Assembly (NCBI RefSeq): GCF_963678635.1
Contig: NC_087069.1
Coordinates: 806,001-870,000, forward strand
Reading direction: 5' to 3'
From: Symsagittifera roscoffensis
Taxonomy: Eukaryota > Xenacoelomorpha > Acoela > Convolutidae
DNA length: 64,000 nt
Below are positions 9,901 through 17,763 of the stretch, piece after piece. The first letter of the stretch is position 1. Each line of letters starts with the position of its first letter. The position numbers were made by a program, and so were the translations under genes. The notes under the pieces are model-generated. The model searched no databases, had not been told where the DNA came from, and was given only the letters and a program-made list of their open reading frames with translations.

Positions 9901-11742
9901 GTGAACATGGGCGATGGAAATGGCTTGTTAACCACGAACTTGGGAGTGGTATGGAAACTATTAAGACCCTCCTGGTGTCCACATCCCCACGCGAGTCTGA
10001 TCGAAGAAACCACCGAGCGAGTGAGGTTAGCACCAACGGAAGATGAAGATCTGGCAAAGTTGAGTGTGCTGCACAAGCTAATTTCACCTCAGATGCAAGA
10101 GCCAGGCGAAAAGACTAGTAATCCCGGGTCAGCAAAGAAATTGGAGCCGGGTAGCTGTCTGGATTCGACGTGTGGAAACGGAGAGCACACCTGCGATGGA
10201 CGGTCATGCGTTAGAATACTGTCATTTCAAAAAGAAGACCTGGTCACTTGGTTCGAAGACATAACAGAAAGGGAGAAAAGTGAAGTGCAAATAGTAGCGG
10301 AGTGTTACGCGAGAACCACGGTGAATATAGCGACAGCTCTCGGATTCTTCTCGAGAATATGTAGTCTGCAGTCACTGGAAAGACTAGAATCTGAACATCA
10401 TTTAGTGACGGCGTTGAGCGTAGAATCATGGCCCGGGGTGTTGCAGGTGACTCAAAAACACATCCGGAGCTGGAAGGTTGGTCTCGAGGCGGAAATGGGA
10501 TTTCCCATGAGCGAAGCTTATGGCTTGCCATTGAACGCGAAATCGCTGATAGGGTCAATGATGGCCAACTTGTGCGGAAGTCACTACCCACTGCACATGG
10601 TGATGGTGGAAGCATCCAGCCAGAGAGTACTGGTGGACAAGGCCTTCTCAGTGCCCAAGTGCGTGAGGTTGGCTCGGATATCGCATCACTCGCACAAGTT
10701 GTTGAGAAAAATCAGAGGGACAGTACCAAAAGAATTGAGAGATGACTTGAATGAAATCTGGGGAGAAGAACTTTTGAAGTTGGAGAGAGAGAACACAAGC
10801 GATCACGAGAGACAAAACGTGATCGGAAAACCTGTGGGAAGTGCTCCAAACCTGGAAGATAACGACACGATGCATGAGAAAATGATGGAGCTTGAGCCTC
10901 TCTTGGAAGCCTCGGGGGAGCGTAACCTCAGGAGCATTGAAATCACCCATGGAGAATGCCCATGCCACTGTTTAGCGCAAACGGTGTGGTATCCAGATCA
11001 CAAGAACCTTTGCCTGGTGTGGGATATGGAAGAAATCCGGTCGATCGGACTACCGGATCACCGACAGAAGGTGACGATCTTGGTAGTGAGTACGATCTTG
11101 GCTCTGAGATGGATAGAAGAGAATATAACGAAGTATCGGGAAGCGGGGACGCCAACGGCAGAGTCAATATACGCGATAGACTACAGTAGGAGACTCGAGT
11201 TGTTTGAGACTGCGTGCAAGGTATTCGCCATACCAACGGAAGTCAGACATGTCTGGAGCCGTTTGAGGTACTTCCCATGGTTTCGGGCGACGCTGACGTC
11301 TTGGTTGCACATGACAACGAAAGATCACATGAGAAAACATCGAAAAGAGTATCGACAGTTCCAGGCCGAGATTGGGCCGGAAGCTTTCAAGAGAACCCTG
11401 TTAACCCATCGTAATGCAATCACGACAGGATGGAAGAAAGTGGGTAAAATGTCTAGAGACAATACCAAGGCGAGGGAATCGATACTAGAGGAGGACCTGG
11501 CGAAGAACGTGAGCTTGAGCCTGCACAACTCCTTTTGTTTGAACCGGGAATCTAGGGTGAAGGCACTACCCAACCAAGCAAAGAGGTTGCAAGAGCAAAG
11601 AGAATGGATGCGATCCTACGAGCAGCTGAAGGCTTGGGAGGAGATTGTGATTAGCTCCGATGATGAAGAGGAACTGTTGAGACAGTTTGCCGTATCTAGT
11701 ACTTCAGGATGCAGTACCTCCAAGGCGAAGAGTGCGAGATGA
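6946..11742 (+). CDS. Giant ORF3, C-terminal part (same frame after a TGA), with conserved Cys/His motif
   Basis: The frame reopens directly after TGA 6943-6945 and runs about 1,600 codons. There is no ATG near its beginning (GTG at 6961; the first ATG is at 7087), and element 2 has GTG instead of TGA at the matching codon, so this was originally one protein with the preceding part. After a conserved segment of about 250 residues comes a long acidic, low-complexity, probably disordered linker (about 7800-9000). A conserved region follows that includes a C-X4-C-X4-H-X-C-X4-C cluster (10154-10209), PKCVRLAR, and PCHCL with QT and WYP. Cys/His spacing is identical in element 2, suggesting a zinc site. 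No known family was recognised. The 3' third is duplicated in tandem (10333-13306). Confidence 0.75.
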   Translation: MYGPAVTYAFPDPLVTTYRHSVTHLSLISILDGTALNWCQQEVLRGRMSNTVLFGRVKDAELIVYNFRGQMQCRMGGKREGPIEMYPKFWNLNPLTADGREILRIPAWKECFALVKRELETIMEKEILPATMPEFPIVRRMTLGMNSPLVVPSIMARMTTEEMQKDFTDRWDPLFIGYTAAVYFHTSEMKVNLWTTQAKKSRGSQPPGYEARKVLRTLEKEGLESMLPIWDDGRMIVMEGHVALVDDMKFATRKYKAPYGLEQVEIRQEGTELDAAGQLHVALTEYKKLDPTTPSPLSVDTPGDKRSGPVEDRFKKILERRRHESEEESMDETLSEAGEDMEVGNTPEPGPSGEELTTQELLKDLSEENWADTATPPLIPSPRKDLELPLASETFNMGMILLSSEEREKNTFEGNRDIFLGSLKDDAWQEFLEEFNQEVGSETTLDKFKEELWDTVVRFGEPLLIGTGLDEKARKELLSKLVELRNSRSKTREEKCEDSSTRRQKTVDKMVDKVGTSNMIKSTNILKARAGGRQELEGVDGEVESVMVATTPSSRDVKTRKRKREVEGLGSPSVDAVSEGNLRETAPMVLARCNTAAYKSSSELRRPLEVEREIEVSTSSTSEEDFKPQKINVKRGSTNGQTWEVDVGKEWISKAHQATGKRVTSDPLERNKTRNTSRTWWVALETLKEMENCWKKLDSGVARKRRNWATQQKAEVNRIEMANHLKRSWQSLLKDHFEEAMRTPSSAPPLMANPFVRTAGQLMFTWSLVGIELETLTSYDRLKLGSKKLEMYQALMQHVARDNSGLSLARRKDATCFLRWIMSMMSDSTILACQQRASASKTMEKRVSTVILNVYQSTGIEKEEGSRLSLENHRKLDEVRRFYNKKFEEEHDVHRNLASSEQYSRISEKGEYQYVSGVMGMAYNPFLDSEAGGAHRNHEVAELLKYWTERIMEIDAVEKEGPSLGLILEKTPEVVSIPHSNKRVEVNMGDGNGLLTTNLGVVWKLLRPSWCPHPHASLIEETTERVRLAPTEDEDLAKLSVLHKLISPQMQEPGEKTSNPGSAKKLEPGSCLDSTCGNGEHTCDGRSCVRILSFQKEDLVTWFEDITEREKSEVQIVAECYARTTVNIATALGFFSRICSLQSLERLESEHHLVTALSVESWPGVLQVTQKHIRSWKVGLEAEMGFPMSEAYGLPLNAKSLIGSMMANLCGSHYPLHMVMVEASSQRVLVDKAFSVPKCVRLARISHHSHKLLRKIRGTVPKELRDDLNEIWGEELLKLERENTSDHERQNVIGKPVGSAPNLEDNDTMHEKMMELEPLLEASGERNLRSIEITHGECPCHCLAQTVWYPDHKNLCLVWDMEEIRSIGLPDHRQKVTILVVSTILALRWIEENITKYREAGTPTAESIYAIDYSRRLELFETACKVFAIPTEVRHVWSRLRYFPWFRATLTSWLHMTTKDHMRKHRKEYRQFQAEIGPEAFKRTLLTHRNAITTGWKKVGKMSRDNTKARESILEEDLAKNVSLSLHNSFCLNRESRVKALPNQAKRLQEQREWMRSYEQLKAWEEIVISSDDEEELLRQFAVSSTSGCSTSKAKSAR

Positions 11743-11819
11743 GCAGGTGGCTCGAATGGATCTTGAGTCTTGAGAGGGAAAGGGGGGCTTGAGCGTGGAT
11801 CCGGGTGAAACTTGGATTC
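10333..11819 (+). repeat. 1487-bp tandem duplication, first unit
   Basis: This unit covers the last ~470 codons of ORF3 plus 77 bases of 3' flank and is followed head to tail by a second unit. About half a dozen substitutions were seen between the units. The junction shares only the dinucleotide AC with both parental ends, consistent with end joining or replication slippage. Confidence 0.92.
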
Positions 11820-13229
11820 ACAGCTCTCGGATTCTTCTCGAGAATGTGTAGTCTGCAGTCACTGGAAAGACTAGAATCTGAACATCATTTAGTGACGGCG
11901 TTGAGCGTAGAATCATGGCCCGGGGTGTTGCAGGTGACTCAAAAACACATCCGGAGCTGGAAGGTTGGTCTCGAGGCGGAAATGGGATTTCCCATGAGCG
12001 AAGCTTATGGCTTGCCATTGAACGCGAAATCGCTGATAGGGTCAATGATGGCCAACTTGTGCGGAAGTCACTACCCACTGCACATGGTGATGGTGGAAGC
12101 ATCCAGCCAGAGAGTACTGGTGGACAAGGCCTTCTCAGTGCCCAAGTGCGTGAGGTTGGCTCGGATATCGCATCACTCGCACAAGTTGTTGAGAAAAATC
12201 AGAGGGACAGTACCAAAAGAATTGAGAGATGACTTGAATGAAATCTGGGGAGAAGAACTTTTGAAGTTGGAGAGAGAGAACACAAGCGATCACGAGAGAC
12301 AAAACGTGATCGGAAAACCTGTGGGAAGTGCTCCAAACCTGGAAGATAACGACACGATGCATGAGAAAATGATGGAGCTTGAGCCTCTCTTGGAAGCCTC
12401 GGGGGAGCGTAACCTCAGGAGCATTGAAATCACCCATGGAGAATGCCCATGCCACTGTTTAGCGCAAACGGTGTGGTATCCAGATCACAAGAACCTTTGC
12501 CTGGTGTGGGATATGGAAGAAATCCGGTCGATCGGACTACCGGATCACCGACAGAAGGTGACGATCTTGGTAGTGAGTACGATCTTGGCTCTGAGATGGA
12601 TAGAAGAGAATATAACGAAGTATCGGGAAGCGGGGACGCCAACGGCAGAGTCAATATACGCGATAGACTACAGTAGGAGACTCGAGTTGTTTGAGACTGC
12701 GTGCAAGGTATTCGCCATACCAACGGAAGTCAGACATGTCTGGAGCCGTTTGAGGTACTTCCCATGGTTTCGGGCGACGCTGACGTCCTGGTTGTACATG
12801 ACAACGAAAGATCACATGAGAAAACATCGAAAAGAGTATCGACAGTTCCAGGCCGAGATTGGGCCGGAAGCTTTCAAGAGACCCCTGTTAACCCATCGTA
12901 ATGCAATCACGACAGGATGGAAGAGAGTGGGTAAAATGTCTAGAGACAATACCAAGGCGAGGGAATCGATACTAGAGGAGGACCTGGCGAAGAACGTGAG
13001 CTTGAGCCTGCACAACTCCTTTTGTTTGAACCGGGAATCTAGGGTGAAGGCACTACCCAACCAAGCAAAGAGGTTGCAAGAGCAAAGAGAATGGATGCGA
13101 TCCTACGAGCAGCTGAAGGCTTGGGAGGAGATTGTGATTAGCTCCGATGATGAAGAGGAACTGTTGAGACAGTTTGCCGTATCTAGTACTTCAGGATGCA
13201 GTACCTCCAAGGCGAAGAGTGCGAGATGA
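11820..13229 (+). pseudogene. Orphan ORF3 3' fragment created by the tandem duplication
   Basis: About 470 codons identical in most positions to the end of ORF3 remain open to the same stop. The only upstream initiators are non-ATG (GTG at 11805), so it is unlikely to be translated alone. It is best read as a truncated duplicate. Confidence 0.8.
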
Positions 13230-13258
13230 GCAGGTGGCTCGAATGGATCTTGAGTCTT

Positions 13259-13274
13259 GAGAGGGAAAGGGGGG
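13259..13274 (+). promoter_or_regulatory. Polypurine tract candidate at the 3' end of element 1
   Basis: A 16-base purine run (GAGAGGGAAAGGGGGG) lies 30 bases after the ORF3 stop, and an identical run is at 11772-11787 in the first duplicated unit. Position and composition fit a plus-strand primer site next to a 3' LTR. No LTR could be confirmed downstream. Confidence 0.5.
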
Positions 13275-13306
13275 CTTGAGCGTGGATCCGGGTGAAACTT
13301 GGATTC

Positions 13307-14574
13307 ACGAAAAAGAAGTTTTAACAAAGCAAATATTGTTATTAATATACTATATTTATTATATAAATCAAAATGCTGCATGACAATTTCCTGATTGAAT
13401 AGGACAAAAGAAATTTTAAATGATTGGCTTGGAAAGCAAGAATTCAAGGGTGCAGGTGTGTGCAGATTTTGATTGCTGTTTAGCGATAGTGTGAAAATTT
13501 TACATGGCTGTGAATTTTGGGGTGTAGATAAGCTTAAGTCTGCTGCAAACTTCTGTAAATGACCACTGGCACTGTATCTTGAGTAACACTCGGTTTTCTG
13601 GGACTCACTGACAGAAGACAGCACGCGATGAGGACATCGATGTCGAGTCCGGGGAGTATGTGCCAGTCGGTCATATTCGGAAGTTTGACCTTGAGAGAAG
13701 AAAAAAACACTTGATTTTGGAGTGAAATTTAGTTTTTCAAAATTTCGAATGGAACCTGTCATGCACGATTTTCTCGCGATAACTGAAAATCAGAAAAAGA
13801 GAAGTCAGAACAATCGAGTAACAATCGCGGGAAAGTTGCTAAATAAAACGGTGGGAAATTTCTATTCGCAATTTCTGTCACAATAGAACAAGAGTAGAGC
13901 TGTCCCATCTAAAACAGAGACGAGAGCATTCCCACGAACTGGATTGTTGTGATTGGAGTACTATTATTAACTGGACCAGAGTGAACCTTCGGTGGAGAGG
14001 TGGACAGCTAGAGTGTCCCAATGGTTCACGAGAACTTACAGTCTAGAGAAAAAACTTGTTCTTGTTATTAAAACTGACTAACATTAAACTCATTTTAGTT
14101 ACTTTATTAATTCTCGAGTTGATTACCGACTGAAGTACTTCCCTTTCTTGAGCGTGCTACGATGTGAGTACCTAATTTAAATTCCTAGAGTGTGTTTTAT
14201 AATTGTTATGTTGAGGTAAGGCGAGTTTTAGGTTGATCCATCTGAAATGGATCAAAGTTACACTGTCTAATAAAAAGTAACTTAACGGATTGTTCCAACC
14301 CGGTTTTTAACGGCGTTCATGTATTTTGGGTATCTAGAGACCTAAGTATGGGGACGTTTCTAATTCTAGAGTGGGGGGATATTTTAGTAGTAGCCTTTAA
14401 GCTGTAACGGGTCGTAGTCTCATGTCACAAACGAACCGAACTGGCTCCGACCGTTCCTGAGGTAGAAAAACACAAGAGATGGTGTCACTGACCCTTGAGC
14501 CAGTGGTTATAGGGCCTATTTTTCTTAAGCCTCATGTGTGACTGCAGTAGACGAATGTTACAATGTATCAACCC
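13307..14574. other. Unassigned DNA; part may be an LTR of the minus-strand element
   Basis: No credible gene was seen. The motif GTCCGGGGAG, found elsewhere only in the pol genes of the giant elements, occurs at 13647-13656. The part nearest 14574 follows a polypurine run on the minus strand, so it may be the LTR of the element whose 3' end lies at 14575-15100. It is only weakly similar to the DNA after 42043. Confidence 0.4.
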
Positions 14575-15100
14575 TTTCCCCCAACTCCTAGCTTCTCATC
14601 CTAGCAAAATGATTTCAGATGTTAATTAAATTCAACTCAGGACATAACAGGGAAGCTAAAAGTTAATACAAGATAATAAAAGTTTCAGTCCCGAAACCCT
14701 TCAGGATTCTCGAATCCACTGAATCAAGCACGTTAAGCTTGATTTCTCTGTAACCCGGAAGGCTGGTTTCCACCCCTCACTGTTGTTAGCAACTGTCTTG
14801 CAACTATTGTAGCGACACAATAGTTGCAACTCGGAGCTGTCTCTGCTAACTCTGCAATTTGTTGTCGTTTTTCACTCACAATTTCCGTCGTTTTCGCTAT
14901 CGCAACTAATGTTGTTCTGTTTTTCTTCAACTTTTTGCCAAAATGGCCGTTTCTGACGTTTCTCAGAATTGTTACGTCATCACTTCGAAAATTTAAAAAT
15001 TAGGAATTTCCGAATCCTTCAACCTTCACGATTTGTCCAATCGTTCGAATAACGTTCTTAATCGCTTAAAACCGTCAATTCGGAAGGTTCGCTGCAAAAA
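14575..15100 (-). mobile_element. 3' end of an LTR-type element (inverted relative of 41520-42043)
   Basis: Read on the minus strand, this segment aligns with 41520-42043: GATTAAGAACGTTATT, GAGAAACGTCAGAAACGGCCATTTTG, the hairpin TTGCAACTATTGT-N6-ACAATAGTTGCAA, a CCTTCCGG/CCTGAAGG inverted repeat, and a polypurine run (GGGGGAAAGGG) at the end. No protein-coding domain was recognised; a small minus-strand ORF at 14733-14930 does not look conserved. It is truncated at 15100 against PLE sequence. Confidence 0.65.
14789..14823 (-). repeat. Perfect 13-bp inverted repeat (hairpin)
   Basis: TTGCAACTATTGT and its complement flank a 6-base loop. The same stem with a partly different loop occurs at about 41782-41815, so the stem but not the loop is kept. 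Confidence 0.85.
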
Positions 15101-15585
15101 ACTCCGAGACTGCAGAAATTGCATTTTGTCCATTCTGGTCGAATGTCACATTTTTCTCATCTGTCCTTGCCTTGTTTATCTCCGTTCTTAGAAGTTTTGT
15201 CTGAAAACTGTGTACCTCTTGGTTCAAAAACACCCCATTTTCCGGTACCCTGAACCTCAAAAAATCAGGTATAATGTCGTTTTCTAGACAAATTCTCAAA
15301 AATTTATTACGTTGGTGACAGTTGATAAATTTAACATATATGGACGCATAATCACGGACTAATTTCCAAATAAGTTTGTTTTTTAAAGTCCAAATCAAGA
15401 TTGGAGGTGGGAGTATAATTGTGCTCATTGGTTTAAAGGCCACAAGGAATTAACCTCACGTGACACAAGGCAACACAAAAAACACAAGTTTAACTCACCC
15501 TCTCCGTTGAAGCCTCCTTGTCAGTCGGACCAACAGTTTCCTCGCTTCTGTTCACCAGTCTTCTTTTCTCCGCCCTCTTTCTCGA
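15075..15585 (-). pseudogene. Minus-strand Penelope-like element fragment (end of ORF1, start of ORF2)
   Basis: The frame at 15075-15443 encodes a protein clearly homologous to the N-terminal piece of the PLE ORF2 at 17230-17661 (shared FLR-CLENDIIPDFLRFRVPENGVF and KLLRTE). Upstream on the minus strand, 15493-15580 resembles the end of PLE ORF1 (KRAEKRR, EET, KEAS). This is therefore a second PLE copy in opposite orientation, cut off at about 15100 by the LTR-element segment, so no RT domain survives. Confidence 0.75.
15493..15580 (-). repeat. 88-bp direct repeat, copy A (PLE ORF1 C-terminus)
   Basis: The stretch from AACTCACCCTCTCC to GCCCTCTT recurs essentially unchanged at about 15921-16008. 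The two copies sit beside different flanks, marking PLE copies broken by insertion. Confidence 0.85.
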
Positions 15586-15609
15586 TTGAGATTTCTTTTT
15601 CGTGTTTGA

Positions 15610-15681
15610 ACGAAGCTTGGACAAAACCGGCAATTAACACGCGCGACGAGTTTAGAAGTAGGGAGCTGACACTAAGGCTGT
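15610..15681 (+). pseudogene. Fragment of a PLE GIY-YIG ORF C-terminus
   Basis: One frame reads NTRDEFRSRELTLRL then stop, almost the same as the last residues of the complete PLE ORF2 at 19866 (NTRDEFRSRELTLKI). It is a leftover 3' end of another PLE on the plus strand, directly abutting the minus-strand fragment. Confidence 0.7.
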
Positions 15682-15920
15682 AGTTGCAGAATCGAAAAAT
15701 TCTGGCTAAAACAAAATTTTTGAAATAACTTACATGTTAGCATAAAAATTAGCGACAAAACGAAATTGTTAAAACAAAAAAGGTGAAAACTCTCAGAAAT
15801 ATGTGACAAAATGTTTAAAATTGTTACATAATAGTTGTTACATAATTTCAGTAAAATTTGTAAAATTTTGATTGGTTGAATTTTTAAAATTTTGGAATAA
15901 TGTTGTGTATGACACTTTTT
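15682..15920. other. AT-rich spacer
   Basis: AT-rich sequence with a short local repeat (TTACATAATAGTTGTTACATAAT). Probably PLE-derived noncoding DNA. Confidence 0.4.
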
Positions 15921-16008
15921 AACTCACCCTCTCCGTTGAAGCCTCCTTGTCAGTCGGACCAACAGTTTCCTCGCTTCTGTTCACCAGTCTTCTTTTCTCC
16001 GCCCTCTT
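15921..16008 (-). repeat. 88-bp direct repeat, copy B
   Basis: Nearly identical to 15493-15580. It is joined 15 bases later to the PLE terminal repeat beginning at 16023. Confidence 0.85.
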
Positions 16009-16022
16009 CAGATTTGTTTTGC

Positions 16023-16365
16023 TAACACTGAAAATTTAGTCCCAAAATATTTTTGGTTTTTTATTCAAAACGTACATGTCTAAATCGAAATTATGACTCA
16101 GAAACTTCCAGACAAATTAATTTTAAAATGTTTAATTAATTTTAGAGGTTAAAAGTATTTTAATCTTAATAGTAATTTAGAGGTCAACTGTGATTGGCTA
16201 ATTTTTTATCATGATGGTTTAGAACCAAATTGTGTGTGATTTATTGTAAATAACATTTGTAAATTGATGTTTTATCGTCATTTAGAGTAGTTTATTGTAA
16301 AAATCCTGACGATGCACATAGTTGCGAAAACGTTTGAAATTTACTTTTTAGCAAAAATTTCTTCA
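16023..16365 (+). repeat. PLE 5' pseudo-LTR
   Basis: It begins TAACACTGAAAATTTAG, which are the last codons of ORF2, so this repeat is the tail end of an upstream tandem copy. It matches 19850-20192 at an offset of 3827 bases. Confidence 0.9.
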
Positions 16366-16543
16366 ATTTTACTTGTAAATTCGTGATAAACCAAAAAGCG
16401 AAGAGCTTGAAATTCCAACTGTTTTCCCATTAAAGGGCCAGTATAAAAATTTTTAATGATTTTCATCAATGTAATGAGAATTTTTATAGTGTTTTTTTTT
16501 ATCGATACGTAAAAAATGGCCGATTTTTATTTGAGTTACCGAA

Positions 16544-17182
16544 ATGTTTCATATTGTAGCAGCTAGCTCCCTGTTCCACAGCATCAACACCCTTAACACA
16601 GGGGAAAAAAAGCAATACGAGAGCCTTGTTACAGCAATTCCTGGCCTATCCCTTAATAACAACTTGCTGAACCAAGGAAAGAACCTCCGACGACTACTCG
16701 AAGACAGTCCACTGAAGGAGAAAAAAGTGGTTGTGTGGCACGACGTTGTGAACAACACCATTAGCAGCCACAGAACAAACAACTATCGCCCAGCTGGTGT
16801 CGAGGAACTGACAAACTATTTGAAGACGAAGAAGCAGCAGATATTGGCGATCGTTTATTGCAGAAGGGAAGGAACGCCCGACTTGTTTAGTCAGCTTCTC
16901 GGCACAGGGGTGCTCATTATTCCAGCTACAAAACGACTACTCTCCAAGAGCAAGCAAAACAACCCGGAGCAGCTCAAGGAATATTTGAAGCTGCACCAGA
17001 GTGCTGATTTGGAGCTGAAATCTCTGCGATTGGTAGTGGCACACAAAGAAAGGCTGTCAGAGCTGATTGGCAATATCAGGGGCAAACAACAGAGACCATC
17101 ACAGACAAGGAGGAAGGCGAAAGCAAGACGTGAGCAGAAGCTGAGGGCAGAGGAAGTGTCTGCGCTTCAAAGACAGGGGTGA
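16544..17182 (+). CDS. PLE ORF1, function unknown
   Basis: This 212-residue ORF starts at ATG 16544 and ends 47 bases before the first initiator of ORF2. It contains a motif VVVWHDVVNNTISSH (about residues 61-75), a segment IVYCRREGTPDLF, and a very basic C-terminal tail (residues about 178-203) that could bind nucleic acid. The order of short hydrophobic strands, an early ASSLF motif and a later HDVVNN motif is faintly SGNH-like, but this is speculation; I do not recognise the family. A remnant of a homologous C-terminus sits on the minus strand at 15493-15580, which supports it as a normal PLE component. It reads open, with no frameshift seen. Confidence 0.7.
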   Translation: MFHIVAASSLFHSINTLNTGEKKQYESLVTAIPGLSLNNNLLNQGKNLRRLLEDSPLKEKKVVVWHDVVNNTISSHRTNNYRPAGVEELTNYLKTKKQQILAIVYCRREGTPDLFSQLLGTGVLIIPATKRLLSKSKQNNPEQLKEYLKLHQSADLELKSLRLVVAHKERLSELIGNIRGKQQRPSQTRRKAKARREQKLRAEEVSALQRQG

Positions 17183-17229
17183 GAAGAGTGTGATTTGTTT
17201 TGCTTTGTGCCTTGTGAGTTTCATTACTC

Positions 17230-17661
17230 GTGGCCTGCAAAACAATGACCACAGTACTTTTGCCTGCTGTTTGGCTCAGACAAATTTTGAAAAGGAAACT
17301 AACTTGGAAAATTGTGTTAGACTATTTAAAATTCTTTAAAAAAGTTCAAGTATCTGTACATAGACTGAAGTTTCTGAGAAAATGTCTGAAAAACGATCTA
17401 ATACCGGACTTTTTGAAGTTTAGGGTCCCCGAGAACGGGGTTTTTTCGGACCAAGCTGTGCATAATTTTCAATTGAAACTACTAAGGACTGAAACTTCTA
17501 GGGCAAATGAGGATAGGAAAAGGTACGAGGAGATGCTAAGGAAAGCAAGATCACTGGTGCAAAAAGAAATTGACAAACAGTGGTGGGCATCCATTTTCCG
17601 ATTCGTGAGGCGGCAAGTTGAGGCAAGCTTAAAGACAACATCAGAAAACCATAGAAAATAG
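17230..17661 (+). CDS. PLE ORF2, N-terminal part (ends at in-frame TAG)
   Basis: This 143-residue piece is in the same frame as the RT ORF that follows. Only TAG at 17659-17661 separates them (two codons on is GAA-AAA-CTG). It is basic and helical, with FLRKCLKNDLIPDFLKFRVPENGVF and a coiled-coil-like RTETSRANEDRKRYEEML stretch. The N-terminal extension before the RT is normal for PLEs. The first initiator may be GTG at 17230 or ATG at 17245. The homologous minus-strand fragment at 15075-15443 confirms the protein sequence. Confidence 0.7.
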   Translation: MACKTMTTVLLPAVWLRQILKRKLTWKIVLDYLKFFKKVQVSVHRLKFLRKCLKNDLIPDFLKFRVPENGVFSDQAVHNFQLKLLRTETSRANEDRKRYEEMLRKARSLVQKEIDKQWWASIFRFVRRQVEASLKTTSENHRK

Positions 17662-17763
17662 TTAGAAAAACTGTCCGAGAGACAAGATAAACCTCTTGGG
17701 GGGAGAAATGAGCGATCAGTTAGGGTACTTGATAATATTGAACTGCCTGATTGGGTATATGAA

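Larger units (their letters stand above)
1..13306 (+). mobile_element. Giant Ty3/gypsy-type retroelement, copy 1 (5' truncated by window edge)
   Basis: The window opens inside pol, just before the integrase core. Integrase, a C-terminal macro-like domain, a 520-bp spacer and a giant third ORF follow on the same strand. A polypurine run close to 13259-13274 follows the last stop and would fit the 3' end of the internal region, but no LTR could be delimited after it. The order integrase, macro-like domain, giant ORF is repeated in copy 2 (about 45300-64000), which shows that the third ORF belongs to the element and is not a neighbouring gene. The coding part is less AT-rich and much more purine-rich on the plus strand than the flanks. 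The copy looks young: one stop codon in the third ORF, one internal pol duplication and one 3' tandem duplication are the only lesions seen. Confidence 0.85.
11820..13306 (+). repeat. 1487-bp tandem duplication, second unit
   Basis: The second unit of the tandem pair starts in the middle of ORF3 with no start of its own. Differences from the first unit include His to Tyr, Thr to Pro and Lys to Arg changes, so it is not an exact assembly echo. After this unit the sequence continues into unrelated DNA (GAAAAAGAAG). Confidence 0.92.

Noticed and set aside
2878-11742. Envelope protein as identity of ORF3
   Set aside because: No signal peptide, furin-like site or clear terminal membrane anchor; the domains are enzyme-like and coiled coil.
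11805-13229. Independent gene of 474 residues
   Set aside because: It is the second unit of the tandem duplication with no own start codon or promoter evidence.
13103-13762. 219-residue minus-strand ORF
   Set aside because: It crosses the end of element 1 into unrelated DNA and is an antisense shadow of the ORF3 3' end for much of its length.
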